Notes: generated by a model not told the origin, from the sequence alone. A stretch of 64,000 nt of DNA from Cypionkella sp. (GCF_030652235.1 NZ_JAUSBA010000034.1:290426-354425), one strand, 5' to 3'; numbered from the stretch's first letter, positions 45,103-54,686 are shown. Numbers and translations are program-made.

Positions 45103-47136
45103 ATGCCAGATTTTATTGTTTTGGGTATTTTTGTAAAAGACCACATTCTTGCCTTTGCTTCGCTTTTGGTGGGGGACGCTTTTCCGGGGTTGGTGGTTCT
45201 GGCAATCAGCTTGGTGGCGCTGATCTGCGGGGCATTGGCCTATGCGACTTTCCAAAGACGCATCAATGCAGTGAACCGCCTTACCGCCAAGCTGGCAAAG
45301 CCAGAGGCAGGCGGCTCGTTGCTTCAGGGGCGTGAGGCGATCTCGGCGTGGTTTATGGGGCAACCCAAAGGCACCGCAGCCGAGTCGTTGTCGGATGCGT
45401 GGGACGAGTTCAACGAAACCCTGTTCATTGATGAGACCCAAGGCGAACCTGTGCTGCGCAATGCAGTGCGTCCGGCTGCGTTTTTCAATCTGGACGATCT
45501 GCATTTTGGCGCCGGTATTTATCGCGTGTTGCCCGGTGTGTTCGTGTCGGTTGGCCTTGCGCTAACCTTTCTTGGCCTAATTGCCGCACTGACCGAGATG
45601 TCGCAAGGCGACCGCATCGACGATGAGACGATGAAGCGGTTGCTGGGCATCGCCTCGGCCAAGTTCATCATGTCGCTGACGGGGCTGGTCTGCTCGATTG
45701 TGCTGACCATCTTGTTGCGTAAACGCACCGGGGCTTTGGATCACACTTTGCACAAGCTGTGCCGGGTGTTGGAAAAGCAGCTGACCTTTGCCAGCCTTGA
45801 AGAAATTGGCATGCGCCAGTTGGCTGCAATGGTGGAAGACCGCGAGCATCATCGCCAGCTGACGCTTCAGATGATTGCCGAAATCGGTGGACCGTTGAAA
45901 AACGAGCTGCCATTGGCAATTTCAACCTCAATCAGCAACGCGATGCAGCCGTTGCTGGATAAGGTCAGCCAGCAGGGCTCGGACAGCATGTCAACGATGG
46001 CGGCGGATATTTCGCAGCAACTGTCCTCGGGTGTCGGCAATGCATTGACGGCGGCGAGTGAGCGTTTGGCCACGGCAGGTGACAAAATCGGGCAATTGGC
46101 TGACCGGATGGATCAATCCTCGGGGCGGATGGGCACCGAGATGGAAACGGCAGTCGCGCGGGTGGCGCAAGCGGTGGATGATCTGCGCGGCGCAATGGCT
46201 AACACGGCGCAGAGCACTTCGGGGGCGTTTACCCAAGGGGCCGAGCAGTTGTTGGCGGTGATGAACCAGACACTAGAGGGCATCCGCGACAATACCTCTG
46301 AAGGCGCGCGGGCGATCTCGTCTGCGGCTACTGATATGCGCGAAGCCGCAGGTGCGATGCGCAGCGACATGGAAAGTGCTGCGCAATCGGGCGCAGAAGC
46401 GGCGCGGGCGAGGATGCAGGTGGCGGGGGATGAGGCCGGGGCCGCCATCGGCGCTGCGGGCCAGTCGATGATGGCGGCTTTTGGCAAGGCGGGCGGCGAT
46501 ATTGCAAGGCTGACCGAGGAGTTGTCAGCCAAAGCCGGGGCGGATCTGGTGCAGCCGATCGGGGCAATCGCCGATCAACTGGAAGATATGGTGATGGCGC
46601 TGGCCGACAGTGCGACCGAGATGCGCCGCCTTGTGGATGGTGTGCGCGATGGTGCCAAAGCCGGGGCCGAGGCTGCGGGCAGTTTCCTCGGCGCTTCGCA
46701 AGATCTGGTTGCCGCGGCGGGCCCGGTGCGGGCAACGTCGGAACGTATCGAGGGGGCTTTGCGCCAAATGGCCGATGGCACAAGGGATGCCGTCGCGACA
46801 GTCACCCAAAGCGCGCGGGCGACGGCGGAAAGTGCAGCCCAGACACTGACCACAGCACGCGAGACACTGGCAGCCGAGCGGCGTGGAATTGATGCCTCCT
46901 TGGCCGCGGTCACTGACATGCTGGGGCGGATGCGCGGGCAGGGTGATCGGATGGACACCATTGATCAAAAGCTGGGAACGGCCTTTGATCTTTACACCAC
47001 GCAAACCGAACAGGCGATGCAATCGGTGCGCAGCCATGTAGACGAGATGTCCAAGGGGCTGAACGCCGCCTTGGCGACATTGCAGACCATTCTTGACGGG
47101 CTGCAAGAATTTCAACCTCAACAGGTGCGCCGATAA
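45103..47136 (+). CDS. zorA: Zorya type I stator protein ZorA
   Basis: This is a 677-residue MotA/TolQ/ExbB-like protein. Hydrophobic segments lie at about 28-49, 143-163 and 186-206; the TM2 region reads LPGVFVSVGLALTFLGLIAAL and contains the ExbB-family core. The remaining ~460 residues form a long cytoplasmic helical tail rich in Ala, Gln and Ser, a hallmark of ZorA compared with MotA. ATG 45103 follows AGGA. With ZorB it should form a proton-driven rotary stator that signals phage infection to ZorC and ZorD. The stop shares one base with the zorB start. Confidence 0.92.
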   Translation: MPDFIVLGIFVKDHILAFASLLVGDAFPGLVVLAISLVALICGALAYATFQRRINAVNRLTAKLAKPEAGGSLLQGREAISAWFMGQPKGTAAESLSDAWDEFNETLFIDETQGEPVLRNAVRPAAFFNLDDLHFGAGIYRVLPGVFVSVGLALTFLGLIAALTEMSQGDRIDDETMKRLLGIASAKFIMSLTGLVCSIVLTILLRKRTGALDHTLHKLCRVLEKQLTFASLEEIGMRQLAAMVEDREHHRQLTLQMIAEIGGPLKNELPLAISTSISNAMQPLLDKVSQQGSDSMSTMAADISQQLSSGVGNALTAASERLATAGDKIGQLADRMDQSSGRMGTEMETAVARVAQAVDDLRGAMANTAQSTSGAFTQGAEQLLAVMNQTLEGIRDNTSEGARAISSAATDMREAAGAMRSDMESAAQSGAEAARARMQVAGDEAGAAIGAAGQSMMAAFGKAGGDIARLTEELSAKAGADLVQPIGAIADQLEDMVMALADSATEMRRLVDGVRDGAKAGAEAAGSFLGASQDLVAAAGPVRATSERIEGALRQMADGTRDAVATVTQSARATAESAAQTLTTARETLAAERRGIDASLAAVTDMLGRMRGQGDRMDTIDQKLGTAFDLYTTQTEQAMQSVRSHVDEMSKGLNAALATLQTILDGLQEFQPQQVRR

Positions 47137-48104
47137 TGCGCGGCGGGGTTATCCGGCGCAGACATGACGAAGACGAGGAAGAATCCGCCTTCGTGTCGAT
47201 GACCGATATGACGGTGGGCTTTCTGTTCATCGTTATTCTGCTGTTGGCGTTCTTTGCCAGCCAGTATGATCCTTCGACCACCGTGCCGCTTCCCGTGCAT
47301 AAATCCGTTTTGGCCGAGCGTGATGCTTTGTTAGAACAGCTGAAAGCGCTTGAGGAAAAGCTGAAGTTGCAGCAGACGATCAACGTGGCGCTGCGGCAAG
47401 AGCTGGATCACACCCGCCTGATCGTCGCCGAATTACGGCAGAAGATCGCGCAGCTAGAGGCCGAAATTGCCCAGTTGAAAGCGCCGGATCCGCTGGAAAC
47501 CTATATCAACCGAAGTCTTGCCGAGCGCAAAAGAATATTGGAGACGCTACGCGACAGCATCATGCTCGACTTTCCTGAATTGGATGTGATCCTCAGCGAG
47601 GAGTCCGATGCACTGCGCTTTCAGGGCGATGGGCTGTTTCGATCAGGCTCGGCTGTGTTGCGGCCGGATCGGGTAGTCTTCGTGCGGGCGGTGGCGTCGC
47701 GGCTAGAGGAATTGTTGCCCTGCTACACGCTCGGGCCTGGCTCGCGTTGGTCTGATGGCTGCAATCCCGGCCACGCGTTGATCGAAGCGGTGCAAATTGA
47801 GGGGCACACCGATGCTGATGGGCAGGACTTTTCAAACCTGGTTCTGTCCACCGCGCGCGCCAATGACACCTTCCACATGATGACGGAACAAGAGCCGGGG
47901 CTGGTGCAGCACTTGAACTTCCGCAATCAGCCGGTGTTGTCAGTGGCGGGCTATGGCCGGATGCGGCCGATCAAAGCCAATGACACTGTTCAGGACAAGG
48001 CCGCCAACCGCCGGATTGACCTGCGCATCATCATGTATGTGCCAAGCAGGTCGGAAGAAATTGAAACCGTCCGCGCGGCCCTCAACGCCACAGTTGCTCC
48101 ATGA
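47136..48104 (+). CDS. zorB: Zorya type I stator protein ZorB
   Basis: This is a 322-residue MotB-like protein. After an acidic/basic N-terminal tail it has a single membrane helix (about 21-42). Asp24 in SMTDMTVGFLF is the expected proton-carrying residue. A coiled stretch (AERDALLEQLKALEEKLK) leads to a C-terminal OmpA-like peptidoglycan-binding domain: QIEGHTDADGQDF, TARANDTFHMM and GYGRMRPIKAND...ANRRIDLRI. It anchors the ZorA ring to the cell wall. It overlaps zorA by 1 nt and zorC by 4 nt. Confidence 0.92.
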   Translation: MRGGVIRRRHDEDEEESAFVSMTDMTVGFLFIVILLLAFFASQYDPSTTVPLPVHKSVLAERDALLEQLKALEEKLKLQQTINVALRQELDHTRLIVAELRQKIAQLEAEIAQLKAPDPLETYINRSLAERKRILETLRDSIMLDFPELDVILSEESDALRFQGDGLFRSGSAVLRPDRVVFVRAVASRLEELLPCYTLGPGSRWSDGCNPGHALIEAVQIEGHTDADGQDFSNLVLSTARANDTFHMMTEQEPGLVQHLNFRNQPVLSVAGYGRMRPIKANDTVQDKAANRRIDLRIIMYVPSRSEEIETVRAALNATVAP

Positions 48105-49414
48105 GCGATGTGCCGCTATCAGAGCGTCTCAGCTCGCCGCGCCCGCTTTCGACACCAACAACGCCATCTTTCGCGCTGATCCAGCGATCCATCCAACGCA
48201 TCATCGAGCGATATGACGCCCCCTCCACGCCGCCAGAGCATGAGGCCGAAAAACTGCTGGCGGAAATGTTACGACGCATTCTGGTCGATGACTGGCACAA
48301 GGTGCCACTCAGCTTTGCGACCCGCGTTGCTGGCATCGCGTTCGCGGCTAAGTATCGCGATAAACCCGATCTGGCCCAAGTGCGGCAGTTTCTGCTGGCA
48401 GAGGTTGCAGCTTCGACCAAGGCCGGGTTCCTGAACCCGATGGTGCGCGTCTACATGGAAAGCTACGCGCCGGGCGCTGAACATACCCGTGCGCTCGCCC
48501 GGGCTTTGGCGGGGGTGGGCAGCCGGATTGGCCCCCGTTGGCAGTTGCTGCTGGAAAATATCCCTGATCTGTTTGACGCCGAAACCGCACCGCGCAGCAT
48601 CGCGGCACGGATGGAGGCGATGGACGATCCTTGGCACGGGCTGCGCGCGATTGGCTTGCGCCAACCCCACGCGCCGGGCTTGATGGATGCCGCACATCTG
48701 GCCTACCTTGCCCGCATCGCGCCTCGGCTGGACCAGCGCGCAGAGATCGATTGCTTGCTGGGCTGGCTGAAACCTGATGCGCAGACGGTGCGAAACGTCG
48801 GGGCAGGGGCCGCGATCACCGCGCTATTGCGGCCATGGATGCAGCGCCAGCCGCCCAAAGAAATTATGACGTTGTTGATTGATCGTCTGACCGAGAATTA
48901 CGGCCATCCACGCGTTAGTCGTCATGCCGCGTGGAACGAGGTCGATCCGGCGATGGAGGCGGTTTTTCTACGCTGGCTGATGGGCGCGGATATCCGCTTT
49001 CTGTTCCGCATCCTCACGGAAGTTGAGCGCAACCACATGTGGGCGGATCGGGAAGATTTCTGGTGGACGCTGCACGAACAGGGCCGGATTGACGAAGTTT
49101 GGATTGCATTTAACGAGGCTGGCCATCGCACAGCTATTGCGAAGCTGCCCCCGGATGCCCGTCAAGGTTCGCGACGCTTTGGGCGGCAGGTTGGCGACAA
49201 GGATAAATCAGTGTTGATCATGCGGATTGGAGATAAAATCGTGATTGAAGGCACTTTCAACTTCATGGTTCATGCTTTCGATGGGCGCAAGTCAAGTGCG
49301 CCGAAGCTCTACCAGCCGCGCTATGATGTTACCGAAATCCGTGACCGCGCTACCTTTCTTTGGAAACAAGTTCATGTGCGCGGGTGGCAGGATAAAGTAT
49401 TGAGGAACCTCTGA
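48101..49414 (+). CDS. zorC: Zorya type I effector-side protein ZorC (EH_Signature)
   Basis: This 437-residue cytoplasmic protein without membrane segments matches the EH_Signature family. Its characteristic C-terminal region includes FLRWLMGADIRFLFRIL, MWADREDFWWTLHEQ and SVLIMRIGDKIVIEGTFNFM. ZorC is specific to type I Zorya and, with ZorD, acts on invading DNA after ZorAB activation. It starts in an ATGA overlap with zorB and ends 2 nt before zorD. The position in a perfect zorABCD order supports the name more than any single motif. Confidence 0.88.
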   Translation: MSDVPLSERLSSPRPLSTPTTPSFALIQRSIQRIIERYDAPSTPPEHEAEKLLAEMLRRILVDDWHKVPLSFATRVAGIAFAAKYRDKPDLAQVRQFLLAEVAASTKAGFLNPMVRVYMESYAPGAEHTRALARALAGVGSRIGPRWQLLLENIPDLFDAETAPRSIAARMEAMDDPWHGLRAIGLRQPHAPGLMDAAHLAYLARIAPRLDQRAEIDCLLGWLKPDAQTVRNVGAGAAITALLRPWMQRQPPKEIMTLLIDRLTENYGHPRVSRHAAWNEVDPAMEAVFLRWLMGADIRFLFRILTEVERNHMWADREDFWWTLHEQGRIDEVWIAFNEAGHRTAIAKLPPDARQGSRRFGRQVGDKDKSVLIMRIGDKIVIEGTFNFMVHAFDGRKSSAPKLYQPRYDVTEIRDRATFLWKQVHVRGWQDKVLRNL

Positions 49415-49416
49415 GC

Positions 49417-52400
49417 ATGTTCGAATTCACCTATTCCCCGGATGCCGTGAGTTTGCGCCTGCTTCCCGTCCGTAGCGGGCTTTTGGGGCGGCTGATGTCC
49501 GGCAAAACCCCTGATCTTGACCGCCTGACGCCCGCAGACCGCCGCTTGGCCTTCGCTTTGGCAGATCTTCGCACATTGGCCGACAGTTTGGCCGAACCGC
49601 TTGAGATTGCAGGCGACCGTATCACCCTGTCGCACCGCCTTGCCGCCAGTCTAGATGCAGAGGCCGCCGCTGCGCTCGGGCTGCCACTGCTGACCGACTT
49701 GACCCTGCGCACCGATGCCGAAGGCGTTCTGGGTAGCGCGGGGTTCCGTCTGCGCCATCAATGGCTGCGTGCGGGCCAGCAGCGGATGCCGCGCCGCGCG
49801 GGGGCGATTTTGGAAACCGATCGCGGCCCGCAGCGTCTGCCGTTGTGGATGCTGGACGCGGTTGTTGTCGCCGAAGGCTTCACCGCCTCGACCGATGACG
49901 CCGCCCATTGGGAGGCGTTGGCGCGGTTTCGCAAAGCTTTGGAACCCGGTGTGACTATGGCGGGCGATACCGGAGCCGCCCGTGGCTCGATGACCGATTT
50001 TCTGCAGGGCCTGGAGGTGTCCCTTACCGACCGTCTGTCGATCTCGCCCGATGCGACTGGCGATGATTTTGAGGTAGTGCCATTCTCATCTGATCGTCTG
50101 GGCGACAATCTGCAACCCGCCGAGGCGATGGCTGAATTGTCAGGCGCAGACTTACAACAGTTTCAGCGCCGGGTCCGCGAACGTGGCGCGCTGAATGCGT
50201 TTCGATTGGGGCCGGGCCGCTTTCTTGTGGTGGATCGCAGTGCTGCCCCAGCGTTGCAGGTTATGGCCGAGATGCAGCGCGCAACGCCCGAAGAGCGCCA
50301 TGCCTTCATCCGCAATCCCCGCGCTCGGATCACAGATGCAGTTGAGGCACGATTGCGCGGGCAGGGTGGATTTGATGATCTGACGCCTGCCGCCCAGGAA
50401 GAAGCTGTCGAGGCCGCCGCTGGAACGGTGTTTGTGGAAACCGAGGAATACACTCAGTTTTCCGACCGGGTGATGGGGGTTGAGGTCTATCGCGGCAATC
50501 CACTCAAGGATTTTGACCCCAGCGGCACCACTTGGCTGCCCGAAACCTTTGCTGCGGCCTTGCTAGAGCGGCTGACGGAACTGCCAACGCCCGATCTGCA
50601 GGCCCTGCGCGACCATGTGCAGGTGGTGGCGGATGCTGCAGAGGCGACCCGCAGCGATAATGGTGCAGAGACTGCCCTGCCAGAAGTTGACTTTGAGGGT
50701 ATGCCGCTGCCCGCCACGCCGCTGACCCTGCAGCTTTTGGATGCACGACTGGCAGAGCGTCAGGCCGCAGAAGCCCCGCCCGAAGACGATGTCGTTGACG
50801 AACCGGGTGGCCCGGTGGTTCTGAAAACCGCCGAGAACTTTGACGATGTGACGTGGCATGCAAAGCTGAAACCGCGTCACTCTGATATGGCCGTGGCCGT
50901 GCCATCGAGCATCCGCACCAGATTGAAGGATCATCAGGTCGAAAGCTTGGGCTGGCAGATCGAGGCATGGAAGGCGGGCCTGCCCGGCGTGTTGAACGCG
51001 GATGAACCGGGTTTGGGCAAGACCTTGCAAACCATCAGCTTTCTTGTCTGGTTGAATGAACATATGAAGCGCAGCCCCAAACGTGGGCCTGTGCTGGTGG
51101 TCGCCCCGACCTCGCTCTTGGAAAACTGGGAGCAAGAGGTGACCCGCCATGTCACAGCGCCAGGACTGGGCCATCTGATCCGGCTTTATGGCTCAGCCAC
51201 CGCAGGGCGCAAATTGGCCGGTGCGCGCGGTCGTGATACCGAAAGCGGTGAGGCGCGCTTGGATTTCTCAGACATCACCCGCGCGATTGACCAAGGTGCT
51301 GGCCATCTGACATGGGTGCTGACCACCTATACCACGCTTAGCAACTACCAACACTCACTGGCCCGCATCCCCTTCGCGGTGGCGGTGTTTGATGAGATTC
51401 AAAACATCAAAAACCCTGGCACATTGGCCGCCAATGCCGGCCGCGCGATGAACGCCGATTTCCGCATCGGCCTCACCGGAACCCCCATCGAGAACAGCAC
51501 AACGGATCTCTGGGCGATCATGGATCAGATCGCCCCCGGCGCGCTGGGATCGCTGCGCGATTTCCGCAAAAGCTATGCTGTGCCGGATGAGACCAATATG
51601 GCCGAACTTTACGCCCGCACTTTCCGCCCGAATGGCAGCGCCCCCCCGCTGGCATTGCGCAGGCTGAAGGAGACCGTCGCCCGCGATCTGCCCGCCAAAT
51701 CGCGTTTGCTGCATCCGCGTGCCATGCCCAAGCTGCAAGCCGAGCGCTATGAAGAGGCGCGGGTGAAGCTTTCCAGCGGTGGCATGGGGGCGGCGTTGAA
51801 GATGCTGCACCACATCCGCAGCGTCTCGGTGCATCCGGCGCTGGCCGATCAGTTAGAGCCGACCGCGTTCATCGCAGCCTCTGGGCGTCTGTCCGCCACA
51901 TTCGACATCCTGCGCCGGATCCAAAGCCGCGGTGAGCGGGCGCTGGTCTTTATCGAAAGCCTGCAGATGCAGTATCGGTTTATCGAACTGGCCAAAGCCG
52001 AGTTTGGTTTGGCGAAGATTGATCTGATCAATGGGGGCACACCGATCACCAAACGTCAGGCCATCGTGAACCGCTTCCAGCGCCATCTCGATCAGGATGG
52101 CGGCTTTGATTTGCTGGTGCTGGGGCCGAAAGCCGCGGGCACAGGATTGACGCTGACGGCGGCAACGCATGTGATCCACCTCTCGCGGTGGTGGAACCCG
52201 GCGGTGGAGGAGCAATGCAACGACCGCGTTCACCGCATTGGTCAAACTCGTCCCGTCACTGTTCATGTGCCGCTGGCCATTCATTCGGGCTATCGCGCGC
52301 AGTCGTTTGACTTGCTCCTGCAAAGCCTTATGCAGCGCAAACGGCGTCTTGCCAGCGCAGCACTTTGGCCGATGGGCGACGACGATGGCGATGTATCGCA

Positions 52401-52536
52401 GCTTCGTGATATTCTTCAAAAAGCCGCGGCTGCCCCGATCGGAGATGTTATTGGTGCATCTATGGATGAGTTGTTTCAACGCGACGGACTCAAAAGCGTA
52501 GGCCCGGACAGCGAAGGAGCTTGGAATTGCGACTGA
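49417..52536 (+). CDS. zorD: Zorya type I SNF2-type helicase/nuclease protein ZorD
   Basis: This 1039-residue protein has an N-terminal ~480 residues of ZorD-specific region. The SNF2 helicase core contains LNADEPGLGKTLQT (Walker A, about 528), VAVFDEIQNIKNP (DExQ, about 660), RIGLTGTPIENS, and the C-terminal lobe LGPKAAGTGLTLTAATHVI and RVHRIGQTRPV. ZorD is thought to attack invader DNA once the ZorAB motor is triggered. It ends the operon. No part is missing, so this Zorya system looks intact. The order and near-zero gaps with zorABC indicate one transcript. Confidence 0.92.
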   Translation: MFEFTYSPDAVSLRLLPVRSGLLGRLMSGKTPDLDRLTPADRRLAFALADLRTLADSLAEPLEIAGDRITLSHRLAASLDAEAAAALGLPLLTDLTLRTDAEGVLGSAGFRLRHQWLRAGQQRMPRRAGAILETDRGPQRLPLWMLDAVVVAEGFTASTDDAAHWEALARFRKALEPGVTMAGDTGAARGSMTDFLQGLEVSLTDRLSISPDATGDDFEVVPFSSDRLGDNLQPAEAMAELSGADLQQFQRRVRERGALNAFRLGPGRFLVVDRSAAPALQVMAEMQRATPEERHAFIRNPRARITDAVEARLRGQGGFDDLTPAAQEEAVEAAAGTVFVETEEYTQFSDRVMGVEVYRGNPLKDFDPSGTTWLPETFAAALLERLTELPTPDLQALRDHVQVVADAAEATRSDNGAETALPEVDFEGMPLPATPLTLQLLDARLAERQAAEAPPEDDVVDEPGGPVVLKTAENFDDVTWHAKLKPRHSDMAVAVPSSIRTRLKDHQVESLGWQIEAWKAGLPGVLNADEPGLGKTLQTISFLVWLNEHMKRSPKRGPVLVVAPTSLLENWEQEVTRHVTAPGLGHLIRLYGSATAGRKLAGARGRDTESGEARLDFSDITRAIDQGAGHLTWVLTTYTTLSNYQHSLARIPFAVAVFDEIQNIKNPGTLAANAGRAMNADFRIGLTGTPIENSTTDLWAIMDQIAPGALGSLRDFRKSYAVPDETNMAELYARTFRPNGSAPPLALRRLKETVARDLPAKSRLLHPRAMPKLQAERYEEARVKLSSGGMGAALKMLHHIRSVSVHPALADQLEPTAFIAASGRLSATFDILRRIQSRGERALVFIESLQMQYRFIELAKAEFGLAKIDLINGGTPITKRQAIVNRFQRHLDQDGGFDLLVLGPKAAGTGLTLTAATHVIHLSRWWNPAVEEQCNDRVHRIGQTRPVTVHVPLAIHSGYRAQSFDLLLQSLMQRKRRLASAALWPMGDDDGDVSQLRDILQKAAAAPIGDVIGASMDELFQRDGLKSVGPDSEGAWNCD

Positions 52537-52640
52537 GTTGGGCACCGTCCATGCTATGGAGTTTGAAGCCGCTATCCATTTTCCCGCATTGAAGTTCCAA
52601 TTTTGATACATTTGCCAAGCATACCATCAATCAGATAGAA

Positions 52641-52710
52641 ATGTTTCGATTTTGAGACCTCATGTTGCGTAAGACATTTTTAATGGCTATATGTTCTAAA
52701 ATCGAAACAT
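52641..52710. promoter_or_regulatory. Long inverted repeat upstream of hipB, probable autoregulatory operator
   Basis: ATGTTTCGATTTT (52641-52653) and its exact complement AAAATCGAAACAT (52698-52710) have centres 57 bp apart in an AT-rich promoter region. The second arm ends 12 bp before the hipB ATG. HipB-type antitoxins dimerise and bind paired palindromic sites, so repression by HipBA with a DNA loop or bend is likely. Confidence 0.6.
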
Positions 52711-52721
52711 GGCATCCTAAG

Positions 52722-52934
52722 ATGAAGATCACACTCAACGCTGAAGCCTTTGGGGCCCAGATTAAAGCACGCCGCCAAACGCTGAACATGACCCAGGACG
52801 ACCTCGCGGCCGTTTTAGGGACGATCCGGCAGCGCGTGGCCGAGCTCGAAAATGGCAAGGCCAGCGCCAAGCTTGCGCTGGCTCTACGAGCCTGCATGGA
52901 GCTTGGGTTGGTTGTCGAGGTTCGTGAGGCATGA
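52722..52934 (+). CDS. hipB: HipB-like antitoxin, Xre-type DNA-binding protein
   Basis: This is a 70-residue helix-turn-helix protein: FGAQIKARRQTLNMTQDDLA, VLGTIRQRVAELENGKAS, then a C-terminal strand ELGLVVEVREA like the one HipB uses to dimerise. ATG 52722 is preferred because the upstream in-frame ATG falls before the operator. It overlaps hipA by 4 nt. It should bind and neutralise HipA and repress its own promoter through the inverted repeat at 52641-52710. It differs from E. coli HipB in sequence but keeps the layout. Confidence 0.8.
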   Translation: MKITLNAEAFGAQIKARRQTLNMTQDDLAAVLGTIRQRVAELENGKASAKLALALRACMELGLVVEVREA

Positions 52935-54265
52935 GCCAAAGTCTTGATGTCTATATTGAATCTGAGCCTAAGCCCGCCGGCACCCTCAGCGGTGACGACT
53001 TTGGCACACTCAGTTTTTGCTATGACACCGATGCCAAAGTGCCAATCTCGATCAGCATGCCGCTGCGAGAAGAGCCATATGGCGATGTGGCGGCACGGGT
53101 GTTCTTCGACAATCTGTTGCAAGAGAACGATCAGCTTGACGGCGTGATGCAACGACATGCCATTGCGAGAAGTGATGTCGCCGGGCTGTTGTATCATCTC
53201 GGCAGGGACTGTGCGGGTGCGATCTCCTGCGTGCCGAGGGGATCGGGGCCGGGCAAGATCCCCGGCGATTTGACCCGTGATTACGATGTGCTGAGCAACG
53301 ACGATATGATTGCACTCATGCAAGCGCTGGCTGCGCGCAGGCCGCTGCCCATGGGCCTGCCAGACCCGTCCCCAGTCGCCGGAGTGCAGAGCAAGATCGC
53401 GCTGACACGCCTGCCTGATGGCCGCTTCGGCCTGCCAAAGCCCGAGAGCCTCGCACCCACCACCCACTTGCTCAAGGTGCCGCGTCCGAGCGAGGACGAG
53501 CTGGTTGATCACGAACATGCATTGATGGCGCTTGCGGGGCGGGTGCTGCGGTCACCGGTCGCCCAGACGGAGATCTTCGAGTTGGGCGGTCAGCGCGGCC
53601 TGCTCGTAGAGCGCTTTGACCGGGTTGTGCAGGGCACGGAAGTGCGCCGCTTACATCAAGAAGACTTCTGCCAGGCGCTCGGCCTGCCTTCGTCGCTCAA
53701 GTATGAGCGCAACTCCAACGACCCCACACGCAGCTTCTCAGCTGGGCGGGTGGGCGCATTGATGCCGCTGCTGGGCGTGCCTGCACTGGACCGCAATGCT
53801 TTCCGGGCGATGACACTGCTGAATCTCGCCTTGGGCAACACCGACAACCACGCTAAAAACCATGCCCTACTCTACCGCAACGGCACCCCGCGCCTCGCGC
53901 CACTCTACGACGTGGTGCCGGTTCTGGTTGATCCGAGGGTCACCCACGACTTTGCTTTCTCTCTGGGCCGGGCTGGCAACATTGATGCCTTGACCCTCGG
54001 CGACATGCACTTGTTCGACGAAGCCATCGGCATCCCCGGCCGCGGCAGCCGTGCTTTTGAGCGGCGGTCGCATGACTTTGCACAGGAGATACTCAGTGCG
54101 GTCGCCGCCGAGATCGACAGCCTGCAAGGCCCACGCCTGAAGATACTCGGTGATATGGTTGCTCATCAGTTGGCCATTCTGAACGAAGTCTACAACCTCG
54201 ATCTGGACATCCCGTTGAGAGATGCCTTCCTCATTCGAGGTGGTGGGTTTGACAGTAGTTCATGA
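52931..54265 (+). CDS. hipA: HipA-like serine/threonine kinase toxin
   Basis: This 444-residue protein has an N-terminal HipA_N domain (FGTLSFCYDTDAKVPISISM) and a kinase domain. The domain shows the glycine-loop equivalent VAGVQSKIALTRL, LLVERFDRV, the catalytic NTDNHAKNHAL and the metal-binding APLYDVVPVL. E. coli HipA phosphorylates glutamyl-tRNA synthetase and causes growth arrest; the target here may differ. It forms a toxin-antitoxin pair with the upstream gene. It is the last intact gene of the island, so it may stabilise the element. The frame is complete. Confidence 0.88.
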   Translation: MSQSLDVYIESEPKPAGTLSGDDFGTLSFCYDTDAKVPISISMPLREEPYGDVAARVFFDNLLQENDQLDGVMQRHAIARSDVAGLLYHLGRDCAGAISCVPRGSGPGKIPGDLTRDYDVLSNDDMIALMQALAARRPLPMGLPDPSPVAGVQSKIALTRLPDGRFGLPKPESLAPTTHLLKVPRPSEDELVDHEHALMALAGRVLRSPVAQTEIFELGGQRGLLVERFDRVVQGTEVRRLHQEDFCQALGLPSSLKYERNSNDPTRSFSAGRVGALMPLLGVPALDRNAFRAMTLLNLALGNTDNHAKNHALLYRNGTPRLAPLYDVVPVLVDPRVTHDFAFSLGRAGNIDALTLGDMHLFDEAIGIPGRGSRAFERRSHDFAQEILSAVAAEIDSLQGPRLKILGDMVAHQLAILNEVYNLDLDIPLRDAFLIRGGGFDSSS

Positions 54266-54302
54266 ATTCTGGCATGACAGTAACAGAACCCAACCTCTCG
54301 AA

Positions 54303-54318
54303 AGTGCTATACATTTTG
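54303..54318 (+). repeat. Right copy of the island subterminal repeat
   Basis: This is an exact, same-orientation copy of 20647-20662, placed 80 bp inside the right attachment repeat. The following sequence (TTATACAAATTGCCCTAC) is a diverged version of that after the left copy. Confidence 0.6.
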
Positions 54319-54398
54319 TTATACAAATTGCCCTACAGGAAAAAATCAAAACATTGATAAATAAACATAAATTATAAGAGTTGAAGATATGTGTCGGA

Positions 54399-54412
54399 CT
54401 ATCGATCCGCCA
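54399..54412 (+). repeat. attR core of the genomic island
   Basis: CTATCGATCCGCCA equals the last 14 nt of tRNA-Ser at 20546-20559. No tRNA body precedes it, as expected for the distal junction of a tRNA-inserted island. The 115 bp to the next gene hold only a partial palindromic element (54426-54444). Confidence 0.8.
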
Positions 54413-54425
54413 CTTGCACATAGCG

Positions 54426-54444
54426 AAACCATTGCCGGGCAACG
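54426..54444 (+). repeat. Partial third copy of the double-hairpin palindromic element
   Basis: AAACCATTGCCGGGCAACGG differs by one base from the corresponding part of the element at 61616-61656 (read on the minus strand). The second hairpin is degenerate. It lies just outside attR. Confidence 0.45.
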
Positions 54445-54527
54445 GGGCATCGGCGGCACCACACCCGCCCAGAAACTGAGAATGGCCGCGTGAATTCTAC
54501 GGATGCACCCCGTTAAAAAGGGGGGGA

Positions 54528-54686
54528 TTACCCCCATGCCCGGCCGATGGCCCGCAAAATATGCGGGTCCTGCGTCTGATCCTCGCTTGGGCGGTAGTCA
54601 GCGGGCGGCATGATCTTCGGCCGCCCGTTCTTCCTGCGAACCTTCAGCGGGATCAGCACCCTTATCGTATCATTGCCTTGGGTCAT
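54528..54686 (-). CDS. Small hypothetical protein downstream of a serine recombinase remnant
   Basis: A 52-residue basic protein starts MTQGNDTIRVLIPLKVRRKN, continues GRPKIMPPADYRPSEDQ and ends HILRAIGRAWG. The ATG overlaps the recombinase stop (ATGA on the minus strand), the usual arrangement for the small gene that follows large serine recombinases in alphaproteobacterial elements. The function is unknown. The reading frame is intact, although its partner is truncated. Confidence 0.55.
   Translation of the reverse strand: MTQGNDTIRVLIPLKVRRKNGRPKIMPPADYRPSEDQTQDPHILRAIGRAWG

Noticed and set aside
45103..48104. Reading zorA/zorB as flagellar MotAB or TolQR
   Set aside because: The very long ZorA tail, the adjoining EH_Signature and SNF2 genes and the island context fit Zorya, and no flagellar or Tol genes are nearby.
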